Origin: Clostridiales bacterium
GTDB lineage: Bacteria; Bacillota; Clostridia; Lachnospirales; Lachnospiraceae
NCBI GenBank assembly: GCA_020859995.1
Contig: JAJBVE010000180.1
Span: 1 to 37,867, forward strand
DNA: 37,867 nt
Reading direction: 5' to 3'
The stretch's first letter is position 1; every line of letters begins with the position of its first letter. Shown in pieces: positions 1 through 5,276 of this stretch. The notes under the pieces are model-generated. The model was not told where the DNA came from, did no database searches, and saw only the letters and a list, made by a program, of their open reading frames with translations. The position numbers were made by a program, and so were the translations under genes.

Positions 1-120
1 GGACTGAGCGCGCCGTTGGCGCGGAACAGCCGCTCCGTTTTATCGGAATTCGCAGCTTTGGGGATTCTTGGTGTAATCGTAGTGTTTTATACAGTTGTAT
101 TGGTTACAGCATGGCTGTAA
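1..120 (+). CDS. C-terminal end of a membrane protein (cut by window edge)
   Basis: An open frame runs from the first base to a TAA at 118-120 and gives 39 residues that end in a hydrophobic stretch (about residues 19-39, rich in L, I, V, F), which looks like one C-terminal transmembrane helix. The start lies outside the window. The next gene begins only 15 bases downstream with its ribosome site directly after the stop, so the two are probably co-transcribed. The family cannot be told from this fragment. Confidence 0.6.
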   Translation, partial: GLSAPLARNSRSVLSEFAALGILGVIVVFYTVVLVTAWL

Positions 121-135
121 AGATGGAGATATACG

Positions 136-807
136 ATGAGAAAAATACTAGCACTCGCAAAGAAACTGTTACACGGTCTGGCTGTCCTCCTGGTGCTTGT
201 TTTAGTATTTGAGGCCGGATCTTTCTATAATCGCTTTTTTGGTACGGATGCCTCTGCCGAAGCAGTAGAAAATGATGATGAAGATTTTGATCTGCAACTA
301 CCCGGAGAGGTTGAAAAACGTGTAGTAACTGTGGATGAAATTGAAGGAAAGCTGGAACAGCTGAACGAATGGTCTACATATTCTGGAAATTATCAGATTA
401 TAAAATCAGAAGACTTTACAAGATATATGCTGGATGACATAGCTGTTCCGGGAACGACAAACACAGTAAACATTGACTGTTCGGTTGTCGTGAAGGTTGG
501 ATTTAACGCAGATGATATCAACGTTCAGGTAGATGATGAGAGTGGCAGAATTTACATATCCATGCCGGATCTTGCCATAACAGACAGCTACATCATATGG
601 GACAGCGTGAACTGTGATGAAAAAAATAATATCCTGAACCCGATTGATTTTGACGAGTATCAGTCTATGTTTGAAGAGATTGAAGCAGAAGGTGTCAGCA
701 AGGCAGAGGAAGAAGGCATTTATGATGAGGCACTGGAAAATGCAGAACGCCTGATTGAGATGAGCCTGGCGGCGTTCTCTGAATATGAAGTCATATTTTT
801 GTCTTAA
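136..807 (+). CDS. DUF4230 domain protein, membrane anchored
   Basis: This is a 223-residue protein with a short basic N terminus, one membrane helix (about residues 10-30), an acidic linker (DDEDFDLQLPGE), and an extracytoplasmic domain that I recognise as DUF4230. DUF4230 proteins are widespread in Firmicutes and have no established function. The start is supported by AGATGGAGAT just upstream at 121-130. The spacing of 15 bases from the previous stop argues for an operon with the upstream membrane protein. The C terminus is an acidic amphipathic helix (EEIEAEGVSKAEEEG onward). Family confidence is good; no biochemical role is claimed. Confidence 0.8.
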   Translation: MRKILALAKKLLHGLAVLLVLVLVFEAGSFYNRFFGTDASAEAVENDDEDFDLQLPGEVEKRVVTVDEIEGKLEQLNEWSTYSGNYQIIKSEDFTRYMLDDIAVPGTTNTVNIDCSVVVKVGFNADDINVQVDDESGRIYISMPDLAITDSYIIWDSVNCDEKNNILNPIDFDEYQSMFEEIEAEGVSKAEEEGIYDEALENAERLIEMSLAAFSEYEVIFLS

Positions 808-900
808 CGAGAGCGCATAATCCATATATATGCAGTCGCAGTAACAGCTGCACTGACCAACTGATACTTTACATATAACAGAATAAGGAGTTCATTCAAG

Positions 901-928
901 CACCTGTCAGTTCTGGCAGGTGTTTTTC
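901..928 (+). terminator. Intrinsic terminator after the DUF4230 gene
   Basis: CACCTGTCAG and CTGGCAGGTG form a 10-bp stem (one G-T pair) with a short TT loop, followed directly by TTTTTCTTT. It lies about 95 bases after the DUF4230 stop and ends that plus-strand unit. Confidence 0.8.
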
Positions 929-1000
929 TTTATCCGCCATACCGTCCGCAAAATTTACACGTCCTTTTATGAGCGTGTGATTCTGTGAAAAAAATTAGGC

Positions 1001-1037
1001 TTGACAGCACGTAACGTGCAATTTTACGGTATGGAGG
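1001..1037 (+). promoter_or_regulatory. MerR-type promoter with operator in the spacer
   Basis: A perfect -35 (TTGACA, 1001-1006) is followed by an 18-bp spacer and a weak -10 (TACGGT, 1025-1030). The spacer contains the near-perfect palindrome GCACGTAACGTGC at 1007-1019. An operator between widely spaced -35 and -10 elements is the signature of promoters controlled by MerR-family proteins, and the gene 10 bases downstream encodes one. Autoregulation is the natural inference. The ribosome site GGAGG lies at 1033-1037. Confidence 0.75.
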
Positions 1038-1046
1038 CAGGAATAA

Positions 1047-1376
1047 ATGGAAAGAAAAACATTACGCGAAATATGCTGCAGCACTGGAGTCACCCGGCGG
1101 GCCATCCAGGGATATGAAAAAGCCGGTCTTGTTGCGGCTTCCGGGAAAAATAAGTACGGGCATTTGCTGTATGACCACGCGAGTGAGGAACGAATCAGCG
1201 AAATCCGGTTCTATCAGAAAATTGGGTTTTCGTTAAAGAATATCTCTGGCATCATAGATGCTCCCAATGAACTTAAAAAGGCCGCATTGCAAAAACAGCT
1301 CGTAATTATGGAAGTGAGGTGCAGAGAAACTCAGGAAAACATCAAGAAACTCAATCAGTTACTTGCTGATCTGTAA
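1047..1376 (+). CDS. Small MerR-family transcriptional regulator
   Basis: This 109-residue protein has an N-terminal winged-helix of the MerR type (LREICCSTGVTRRAIQGYEK, then the wing GLVAASGKNKYGHLLYD) and a C-terminal amphipathic helix (about residues 75-109) that would form the dimer coiled coil. There is no separate effector domain and no Cys cluster typical of metal sensors, so the ligand cannot be read from the sequence. The start is supported by ATGGAGG at 1031-1037. The promoter upstream carries a palindrome in its spacer, which fits autoregulation. The secreted protein gene that follows 64 bases later may be its target. Confidence 0.85.
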   Translation: MERKTLREICCSTGVTRRAIQGYEKAGLVAASGKNKYGHLLYDHASEERISEIRFYQKIGFSLKNISGIIDAPNELKKAALQKQLVIMEVRCRETQENIKKLNQLLADL

Positions 1377-1440
1377 TTATTCTTAGGGAACCAACACACT
1401 ATCACACGCTCAAACCCATTAATTAAAGGAGGTAAATGCA

Positions 1441-2286
1441 GTGAAAAAATTTGCAAAATCCGTTTCTACAGTATCTCTATTGACGGCAACCGCCATGCTT
1501 CTGGCAGTTACCAAATACGAGGATGTTCAGGGAAGCTCTCTGGAAAATGATATATTCCCTGTAGCCACAGTCAAAATATCTACACTGGAAACCTCTGGGC
1601 AGGAAAAAATAATATTTGCCAGTGCTATTGAGACCGATGTTGAGGAAGAAACAGAAAACACCACCAATAGCGATGAAATGTATTCAAATACAGTCTACTG
1701 TGTCGGTGAGGATATCCCTGCAGATTCCTATGTAATCACCTGCACAAATACTGATTACTCTATGGAAGTGGTGGTCTTCTCTGACGAAACAGAATATGAT
1801 GACTTCCTGAAAGCAGAAAAAAATACTGTCGGAAAATATCGAAATGCTTTGGAAGCATATGCGTGGACGAACTACTATCTCTATGAGGACGAACAGATTT
1901 ATGTAAACCTGAAAAAAGGCAATATTCTCCTGCTTGACGATGGAATGTGCGAATTCAGCAGATACACTACCGAAACATCCAGCATACTTTACTCAGGACT
2001 GTACATTGCGGGCGAAGATATTGTCTGCGAAAAAATGAATATTAAATGTACATCCGATTATCTGACTGTGACTGTATTTGACAATACTGAAGACTACCTT
2101 GCCTACCACAAAACAGATCGATTTACGGTTGGTGAAGAATCAGACGCTATTGCGGAGTATTCGGCAAGTAACGATTTTATTTACAACGATTACAGTACCT
2201 ATGTAAATTTACAGGAAGGTATGATTCTAATGGTTGAAGATGGTACTGGCGAATATTCCGTCGATGCTGGACCGGTTATCAACTAA
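1441..2286 (+). CDS. Secreted protein with two tandem homologous domains
   Basis: This is a 281-residue protein with a GTG start placed by a strong AAAGGAGGT at 1425-1433. Residues 1-30 look like a signal peptide (KKFAKSVS, then a hydrophobic core TVSLLTATAMLLAV), with no lipobox Cys. Two related blocks of about 93 residues follow (about 82-175 and 182-274). They share GEDI near the start, a V-V-F-x-x-x-T/E-x-Y segment, TVG, and a Y-V-N-L-x-x-G-x-I-L-x-x-D-G ending. The blocks are an internal duplication. I do not recognise a named family and no catalytic residues stand out, so a surface or ligand-binding role is only a guess. Confidence 0.7.
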   Translation: MKKFAKSVSTVSLLTATAMLLAVTKYEDVQGSSLENDIFPVATVKISTLETSGQEKIIFASAIETDVEEETENTTNSDEMYSNTVYCVGEDIPADSYVITCTNTDYSMEVVVFSDETEYDDFLKAEKNTVGKYRNALEAYAWTNYYLYEDEQIYVNLKKGNILLLDDGMCEFSRYTTETSSILYSGLYIAGEDIVCEKMNIKCTSDYLTVTVFDNTEDYLAYHKTDRFTVGEESDAIAEYSASNDFIYNDYSTYVNLQEGMILMVEDGTGEYSVDAGPVIN

Positions 2287-2354
2287 CTGTCTTAGCAACT
2301 CATCTGCTGACTCTCCAGCTGACACTTTGGCATAATATTAAGGAGTATTGATCT

Positions 2355-2528
2355 ATGACTTTGAAAGAAAGCGAAATTTTTATAGAAACAATGAAAGAAT
2401 TCGGTGATGTTTGGACATCGGAGCAAGTGATGACTGTTTATGGGCAAAAGTCTCTCCAGGAAGCAATTAAAGAACGCCGTTCATCGCTCTCTAAACTTAT
2501 GGACATAATAGCGAAGTTTATAAACTGA
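2355..2528 (+). CDS. Small conserved hypothetical protein (57 aa)
   Basis: An ATG at 2355 preceded by AAGGAG (2339-2344, 10 bases upstream) opens a 57-residue frame that starts MTLKESEIFIETMKEFGD and ends in a TGA at 2526-2528. Composition is amphipathic-helical with no membrane segment. It resembles a small soluble protein family common in Lachnospiraceae genomes, from memory only, and its function is unknown. A terminator hairpin follows at 2551-2585, which supports this being a real transcribed gene end. Confidence 0.6.
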   Translation: MTLKESEIFIETMKEFGDVWTSEQVMTVYGQKSLQEAIKERRSSLSKLMDIIAKFIN

Positions 2529-2550
2529 CGAGTTTTAAATCTCATCGGTA

Positions 2551-2585
2551 GGGAACAGCCGAAGTACCCGGTCTGTTCCCATTTT
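2551..2585 (+). terminator. Terminator hairpin after the 57-aa gene
   Basis: GGGAACAG (2551-2558) pairs with CTGTTCCC (2573-2580), extended inside by CCG/CGG, and is followed by ATTTT. The weak U-run lies on the plus side, so this most likely ends the plus-strand gene. It may also insulate the minus-strand tRNA array on its far side. Confidence 0.6.
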
Positions 2586-2675
2586 CCAGCATACCTTCTG
2601 CACTGAAGATTTGATAAAAAAACATCCACATAGAATCATAAGAACCATCAAATGCTTTTCCAGTGTATTATGTAG

Positions 2676-2746
2676 CGCTCCGAACAGGAATCGAACCTGT
2701 ATCTCCGGTTCGTAGCCGGATATTCTTTCCTTTAGACTATCGGAGC
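2676..2746 (-). tRNA. tRNA-Arg (anticodon ACG), atypical
   Basis: On the minus strand the acceptor GCTCCGA pairs with TCGGAGC, the anticodon stem TCCGG/CCGGA encloses the loop CTACGAA (anticodon ACG), and the T arm is ACAGG-TTCGATT-CCTGT. The D arm is weak and the variable loop is only about 3 nt, so this is a divergent tRNA of about 71 nt. No CCA is encoded. It is the last gene of the minus-strand tRNA array and lies only 2 nt from tRNA-Tyr. Confidence 0.8.
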
Positions 2747-2748
2747 AA

Positions 2749-2830
2749 TGGGCAGGGGAGGACTCGAACCTCCGATGTTTCATTGTGGCTGATTTACAGT
2801 CAGCTGCCTTCGCCGCTAGGCTACCTGCCC
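2749..2830 (-). tRNA. tRNA-Tyr (anticodon GTA)
   Basis: The acceptor GGGCAGG pairs with CCTGCCC. The anticodon stem GCTGA/TCAGC encloses CTGTAAA (anticodon GTA). A long variable region of about 14 nt fits the class II form expected of bacterial tRNA-Tyr. The T arm is GGAGG-TTCGAGT-CCTCC. No CCA is encoded. Spacing is 5 nt to the His gene and 2 nt to the Arg gene. Confidence 0.92.
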
Positions 2831-2835
2831 ATATC

Positions 2836-2958
2836 GGTGACCGGCGGGATTCGTCTACGCTTCGCTCCGGTCGTGCTAAACGGACATCCACTGGATGTCC
2901 AGCGCCCCGCAACCAATGGTGCCACAAACCACCGCTCTACCATTTGAGCTACGACCAC
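2836..2958 (-). tRNA. tRNA-His (GTG) interrupted in the T loop by a 52-nt element
   Basis: The minus strand reads a complete tRNA-His body: acceptor GTGGTCG pairing with CGGTCAC (two G-U pairs), D arm GCTC...GAGC, anticodon arm GTGGT-TTGTGGC-ACCAT (anticodon GTG), and T stem GCGGG/CCCGC. Between T-stem base 53 (at 2906) and loop base 56 (at 2853), the expected TT is replaced by 52 nt (2854-2905). That insert is a structured repeat described separately. The base before G1 is T rather than the G usual for tRNA-His. The gene is probably inactive unless the insert is tolerated or removed, and it should be treated as an interrupted tRNA or tRNA pseudogene. Confidence 0.8.
2854..2905 (-). repeat. 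Structured palindromic insertion element, copy 1 (in tRNA-His)
   Basis: Reading the minus strand: GCGCT (outer stem), GGACATCC-AGT-GGATGTCC (8-bp inner hairpin with AGT loop), GTTT, AGCAC (outer stem partner), then the tail GACCGGAGCGAAGCG and TAGA. The same arrangement occurs in copy 2 with different stem sequences but the same loop, GTTT linker and tail. This shows conserved structure with compensatory change. I do not recognise it as a named element. Confidence 0.75.
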
Positions 2959-2960
2959 AG

Positions 2961-3082
2961 TGACCCCAGTGAGACTTGAACTCAACATCTCCGCCTTGAG
3001 AGGTTGCCAGGTGCCAGTGGCACCTGTTTGGCAACGACCGAAGCGAAGCGGAGAGGTGTCCTAACCATTAGACTATGGAGCC
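2961..3082 (-). tRNA. tRNA-Glu-like (CTC) interrupted in the anticodon arm
   Basis: The minus strand has acceptor GGCTCCA pairing with TGGGGTC, D arm GTCT-AATGGTTA-GGAC, anticodon loop CTCTCAA (anticodon CTC), 3' stem GGCGG, variable loop AGATG, and T arm TTGAG-TTCAAGT-CTCAC. Between anticodon-stem base 31 and loop base 32 lie about 48-49 extra nt. Even with the insert removed, the 5' stem CCTCT pairs poorly with GGCGG (one mismatch, one G-U), and the T stem has a mismatch, so this is most likely a decaying tRNA-Glu copy. An intact tRNA-Glu(TTC) lies 5 nt away. Confidence 0.7.
3003..3050 (+). repeat. Structured palindromic insertion element, copy 2 (in tRNA-Glu)
   Basis: Reading the plus strand: GTTGCC (outer stem), AGGTGCC-AGT-GGCACCT (7-bp inner hairpin), GTTT, GGCAAC (outer stem partner), then the tail GACCGAAGCGAAGCG. 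The tail matches copy 1 at 14 of 15 positions, while the stems differ but still pair. The heptamer GAGAGGT occurs on both sides (2998-3004 and 3051-3057), which could be a target duplication. The orientation relative to the host tRNA is opposite to that of copy 1. Confidence 0.75.
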
Positions 3083-3087
3083 CTAAA

Positions 3088-3160
3088 CAACCCCGGCGGG
3101 ACTTGAACCCGGCATTACTGCCTTGAAAGGGCAGTGTCCTGACCATTAGACCACGGAGTC
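3088..3160 (-). tRNA. tRNA-Glu (anticodon TTC)
   Basis: The minus strand has acceptor GACTCCG pairing with CGGGGTT (two wobbles), D arm GTCT-AATGGTCA-GGAC, anticodon arm CTGCC-CTTTCAA-GGCAG (anticodon TTC), variable loop TAATG, and T arm CCGGG-TTCAAGT-CCCGC. It is 73 nt long with discriminator G and no encoded CCA. It lies between the XRE gene and the interrupted tRNA-Glu. Confidence 0.9.
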
Positions 3161-3165
3161 TTATG

Positions 3166-3193
3166 CAGAGCGAATCATCTTCGCTCTGTTTTT
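3166..3193 (+). terminator. Hairpin between the XRE gene and the tRNA array
   Basis: CAGAGCGAA (3166-3174) and TTCGCTCTG (3180-3188) form a perfect 9-bp stem with a TCATC loop, followed on the plus strand by TTTTT. As written it would terminate plus-strand transcription. For the minus-strand operon it lacks a U-run and could instead be a processing or spacer hairpin between the mRNA and tRNA parts. Confidence 0.5.
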
Positions 3194-3446
3194 ATGCGCT
3201 GGCGATCATGCTGTCTTCGTCAGCAATAACCAGAATATCATCTACCTTTACGCCAAACAGCGCGGCCAATACGACCATATTGTCAATTGTCGGCAGGGAG
3301 ACTCCCTGCCGACAATTGTATAATGCCTGTGGTGTTGAGAAGCCAAAGATGCCTTGTAAATCCTTAACACTCAAACCCGCCTGTATTCTTAAGTTTCTGA
3401 TATTCTGACCCGTCTTAGCCATATCTATGGCAGGGATTGTAAACAT
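3192..3446 (-). CDS. Small XRE-family (HTH) regulator in the rtcB/tRNA cassette
   Basis: A protein of about 84 residues with a helix-turn-helix of the XRE/Cro type (TGQNIRNLRIQAGLSVKDLQ, then a recognition helix near TPQALYNCRQG, and PTIDNMVVLAALFGVKVDDI). I place the start at 3446 because AGGAGG sits 8 bases upstream of that ATG; an upstream in-frame ATG at 3470 lies before the ribosome site. It is 53 bases downstream of rtcB and about 30 bases before tRNA-Glu, all on the minus strand, so it probably controls or is carried with this cassette. The acidic tail (ADEDSM) is not part of the DNA-binding domain. Confidence 0.8.
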   Translation of the reverse strand: MFTIPAIDMAKTGQNIRNLRIQAGLSVKDLQGIFGFSTPQALYNCRQGVSLPTIDNMVVLAALFGVKVDDILVIADEDSMIASA

Positions 3447-3499
3447 CTCATTTTCCTCCTGTTCCGGCATCCGGCTGCCAGAACAGGTAACTCCTCTGG

Positions 3500-4696
3500 T
3501 CAGTCAGATGCCTTAAAATTGTATACCGGTTTCAATACATCAATCACATCCACCGATTCCCGAATCATATCAATGATGTCATCCAGAGATTTATATGCCA
3601 TTGGTGCTTCATCCAGCGTGGACTCGTTGACGGAAGTTGTATAAACGCCTTCCATCAAGCGGCGGTATTCTTCCATGGAAAGGTTCTCTTTTGCTTTCTT
3701 GCGCGACATCAAACGGCCTGCTCCGTGCGGTGCGGAATAATTCCACTCCGGATTCCCCTTTCCGGTCGCCAGAATGCTCCCGTCCCTCATATTAATCAGA
3801 ACCCGCTCACCCTCATGTGCCGCGATTGCTCCTTTTCGTAAGATCATCTCATCCGTATCAATATAATTGTGAATGGTATGAAATACGTCAAAGCCCTCCA
3901 TCCCTGTTCTCTCCAGAATGATCTCGGCCATCTTTTCACGATTCCTTCGCGCAAAGCGCTGACAGATCTCAACATCGTGGAGATAATCTTCAAAATAAGT
4001 CCCGTACAGCCAGCATAAATCATCCGGGACAGCCAACTCTTTCTGTTTCCATGAAATTGCTTTCAGCGCCGCCTGTATCTCTTTCTTCCTGCCGGCTTCC
4101 TTATAAGTTCGGATGATTTCATCCCGTTTCCGAAAGTATTCTTCCTTCCCTTTTTGCAAGTCCCCTGCCAGCTGCTGATAGGTTTCAGCGACTTATTTGC
4201 CAAGGTTTCTGCTGCCGGAATGGATTACCAGATAATTGGTTCCATCCTGTGCCTGATCCACTTCAATGAAATGATTGCCGCCGCCCAGCGTTCCAAGACT
4301 TCTCTCCAGACGTTTCGTGTCTTTCAGGCTTCGGTAACAGCACAGTTCAGTAAGGTCAAAGCGTTCCTGCCGCCCTTCCCGCACTTTCATTCCCGACGGA
4401 ATGTAATGTGCCGCTGCATCCAGGTTTTCAAAGTCAATCGCCCGCTTTCCAAGATTTACAGTAAACATACCGCATCCAATATCCACTCCAACAATATTCG
4501 GAACCGCCTTATCTACAACTGTCATTGTCGTTCCAATCGTACAGCCTTTTCCTGCATGGACATCCGGCATAATACGAATCCGGCTGTCTCTGGTAAATTC
4601 CTGATCGCACATCCTGCGAATCTGTTCGATCGCTTCCTCCTCAATAATATTCGCATAGGCTATCGCCGTGTTTATTTTTCCTTTGATTTCCAACAT
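3500..4696 (-). pseudogene. rtcB: RtcB RNA-splicing ligase, interrupted by one in-frame TAA
   Basis: RtcB joins RNA ends (2',3'-cyclic phosphate or 3'-phosphate to 5'-OH) using GTP and Mn2+ and repairs cleaved tRNAs. The 398-codon frame shows its hallmarks: PDVHAGKG (about 44-51), VDIGCGM with the metal-binding Asp and Cys (about 71-77), GGGNHF (138-143), HSGSR (159-163), and the guanylylated His in APHGAGR (about 324). Codon 168, at 4193-4195, is TAA and lies within what I remember as LGK-Q-VAE in relatives, so CAA to TAA is the likely change. Both halves are otherwise intact and in the same frame. The start at 4696 follows GGAGGGAG. It sits 37 bases downstream of tRNA-Lys and is followed by the XRE gene and five tRNAs. 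It is a fresh pseudogene, a read-through gene, or a sequencing error. Confidence 0.85.
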
Positions 4697-4733
4697 AATC
4701 TGCTTCTCCCTCCATAATCTTGATGCTGCTGGA

Positions 4734-4805
4734 TACCTCATATGGGATTCGAACCCATGGCTCCCCGGTTAAAAGCCGGGTGTTCTTCCGCTGAGCTAAT
4801 GAGGT
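4734..4805 (-). tRNA. tRNA-Lys (anticodon TTT), leader of the rtcB unit
   Basis: The minus strand has acceptor ACCTCAT pairing with ATGAGGT, anticodon arm CCCGG-CTTTTAA-CCGGG (anticodon TTT), variable loop GAGCC, and T arm ATGGG-TTCGAAT-CCCAT. Length is 72 nt with no CCA encoded. A1-U72 is unusual for a bacterial tRNA and the D stem (GCTC/GAAC) has a mismatch, so it is divergent. It starts only a few bases after a terminator U-run and ends 37 bases before rtcB, so it lies within the rtcB transcript leader. Confidence 0.85.
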
Positions 4806-4810
4806 GTTTT

Positions 4811-4850
4811 TTGTAAAAAGAAAACCGCCTATCCCATACAAGATAAGCGG
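4811..4850 (-). terminator. Intrinsic terminator just upstream of tRNA-Lys
   Basis: On the minus strand CCGCTTATC pairs with GATAGGCGG (9 bp, one G-U) and is followed by TTTTCTTTTT. It would end transcripts from the upstream minus-strand genes (the WYL-led unit). Only a few bases separate the U-run from tRNA-Lys, leaving little room for a separate promoter, so the cassette may depend on read-through. Confidence 0.75.
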
Positions 4851-4900
4851 CTCTGATGAAATATCATGTCTGATTCTCCTGCCATACTCTCTGAAAGCAG

Positions 4901-5029
4901 TTATATCTCAACACATTTCAGTCGGCTTTTTCTTACCCTATATGGACACACCAAATCAAAGCACTGTTTTTTCTCAAGTGCCTGCTCATGTCGTTCTTCA
5001 ACAAGGTAATAGAAAAAGCTGAAAGTCAT
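4901..5029 (-). CDS. Possible small protein (42 codons)
   Basis: An ATG at 5029 opens a short frame beginning MTFSFFYYLVEERHEQALEK and ending CVEI, with AAAGGATAAGGA upstream. The composition looks coding (charged helix, Cys near the end) and it lies between the Sel1-repeat gene and the terminator on the same strand. An overlapping frame upstream (5034-5216) ends 4 bases before this ATG, so coupling is possible. I do not recognise the product and would treat it as tentative. Confidence 0.4.
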   Translation of the reverse strand: MTFSFFYYLVEERHEQALEKKQCFDLVCPYRVRKSRLKCVEI

Positions 5030-5204
5030 GTCCTTATCCTTTCCGGGCTGTAAAGTCCTGTTTTGTATTGTACGCTGATCTTTTCTTTTCGTACTCTGAT
5101 TGATACGCGTTATAACGCAGAATTTCAAGATTGTCATTATACTTGTAGTATAAATTTTTCTTTCTATAAGCCCTATAACCCCTGGAGCTAATACCGATTA
5201 TGTA

Positions 5205-5276
5205 CATCCTCAGCAAAGCACATAAAGTCTTTAATCTTCAGGATTCTTCCGTCATCCAATACTGCAGTTCTTCATT
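5205..5276 (-). pseudogene. Possible frameshifted small-gene remnant after the Sel1 gene
   Basis: An ATG overlapping the stop of the preceding gene reads MNEELQYWMTEES and then stops. A neighbouring frame continues with DDGRILKIKDFMCFAEDV and stops at about 5205. Joined, these resemble a small phage-like protein that begins with an x-YW-x-T-x-DG-x-I pattern, so an indel in a short gene is likely. This rests on pattern memory and the evidence is thin. Confidence 0.3.

Noticed and set aside
2663-3000. Plus- and minus-strand open frames across the tRNA array
   Set aside because: They run through tRNA genes and have no ribosome sites or coding-like composition.
2854-3050. Self-splicing or RtcB-processed introns in the tRNA-His and tRNA-Glu genes
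   Set aside because: The two inserts are in opposite orientation relative to their tRNAs, so they cannot both be the same RNA-level intron, and neither sits at the usual 37/38 position. A DNA-level mobile repeat fits better.
2998-3057. GAGAGGT heptamers as a simple target-site duplication
   Set aside because: Removing the element with one copy does not restore a proper anticodon stem, so the repeat is noted but not taken as proof of insertion mechanics.
5034-5216. A 60-residue minus-strand open frame before the small 42-codon gene
   Set aside because: Its start lacks a usable ribosome site and it may be part of a decayed region, so it is not listed as a gene.
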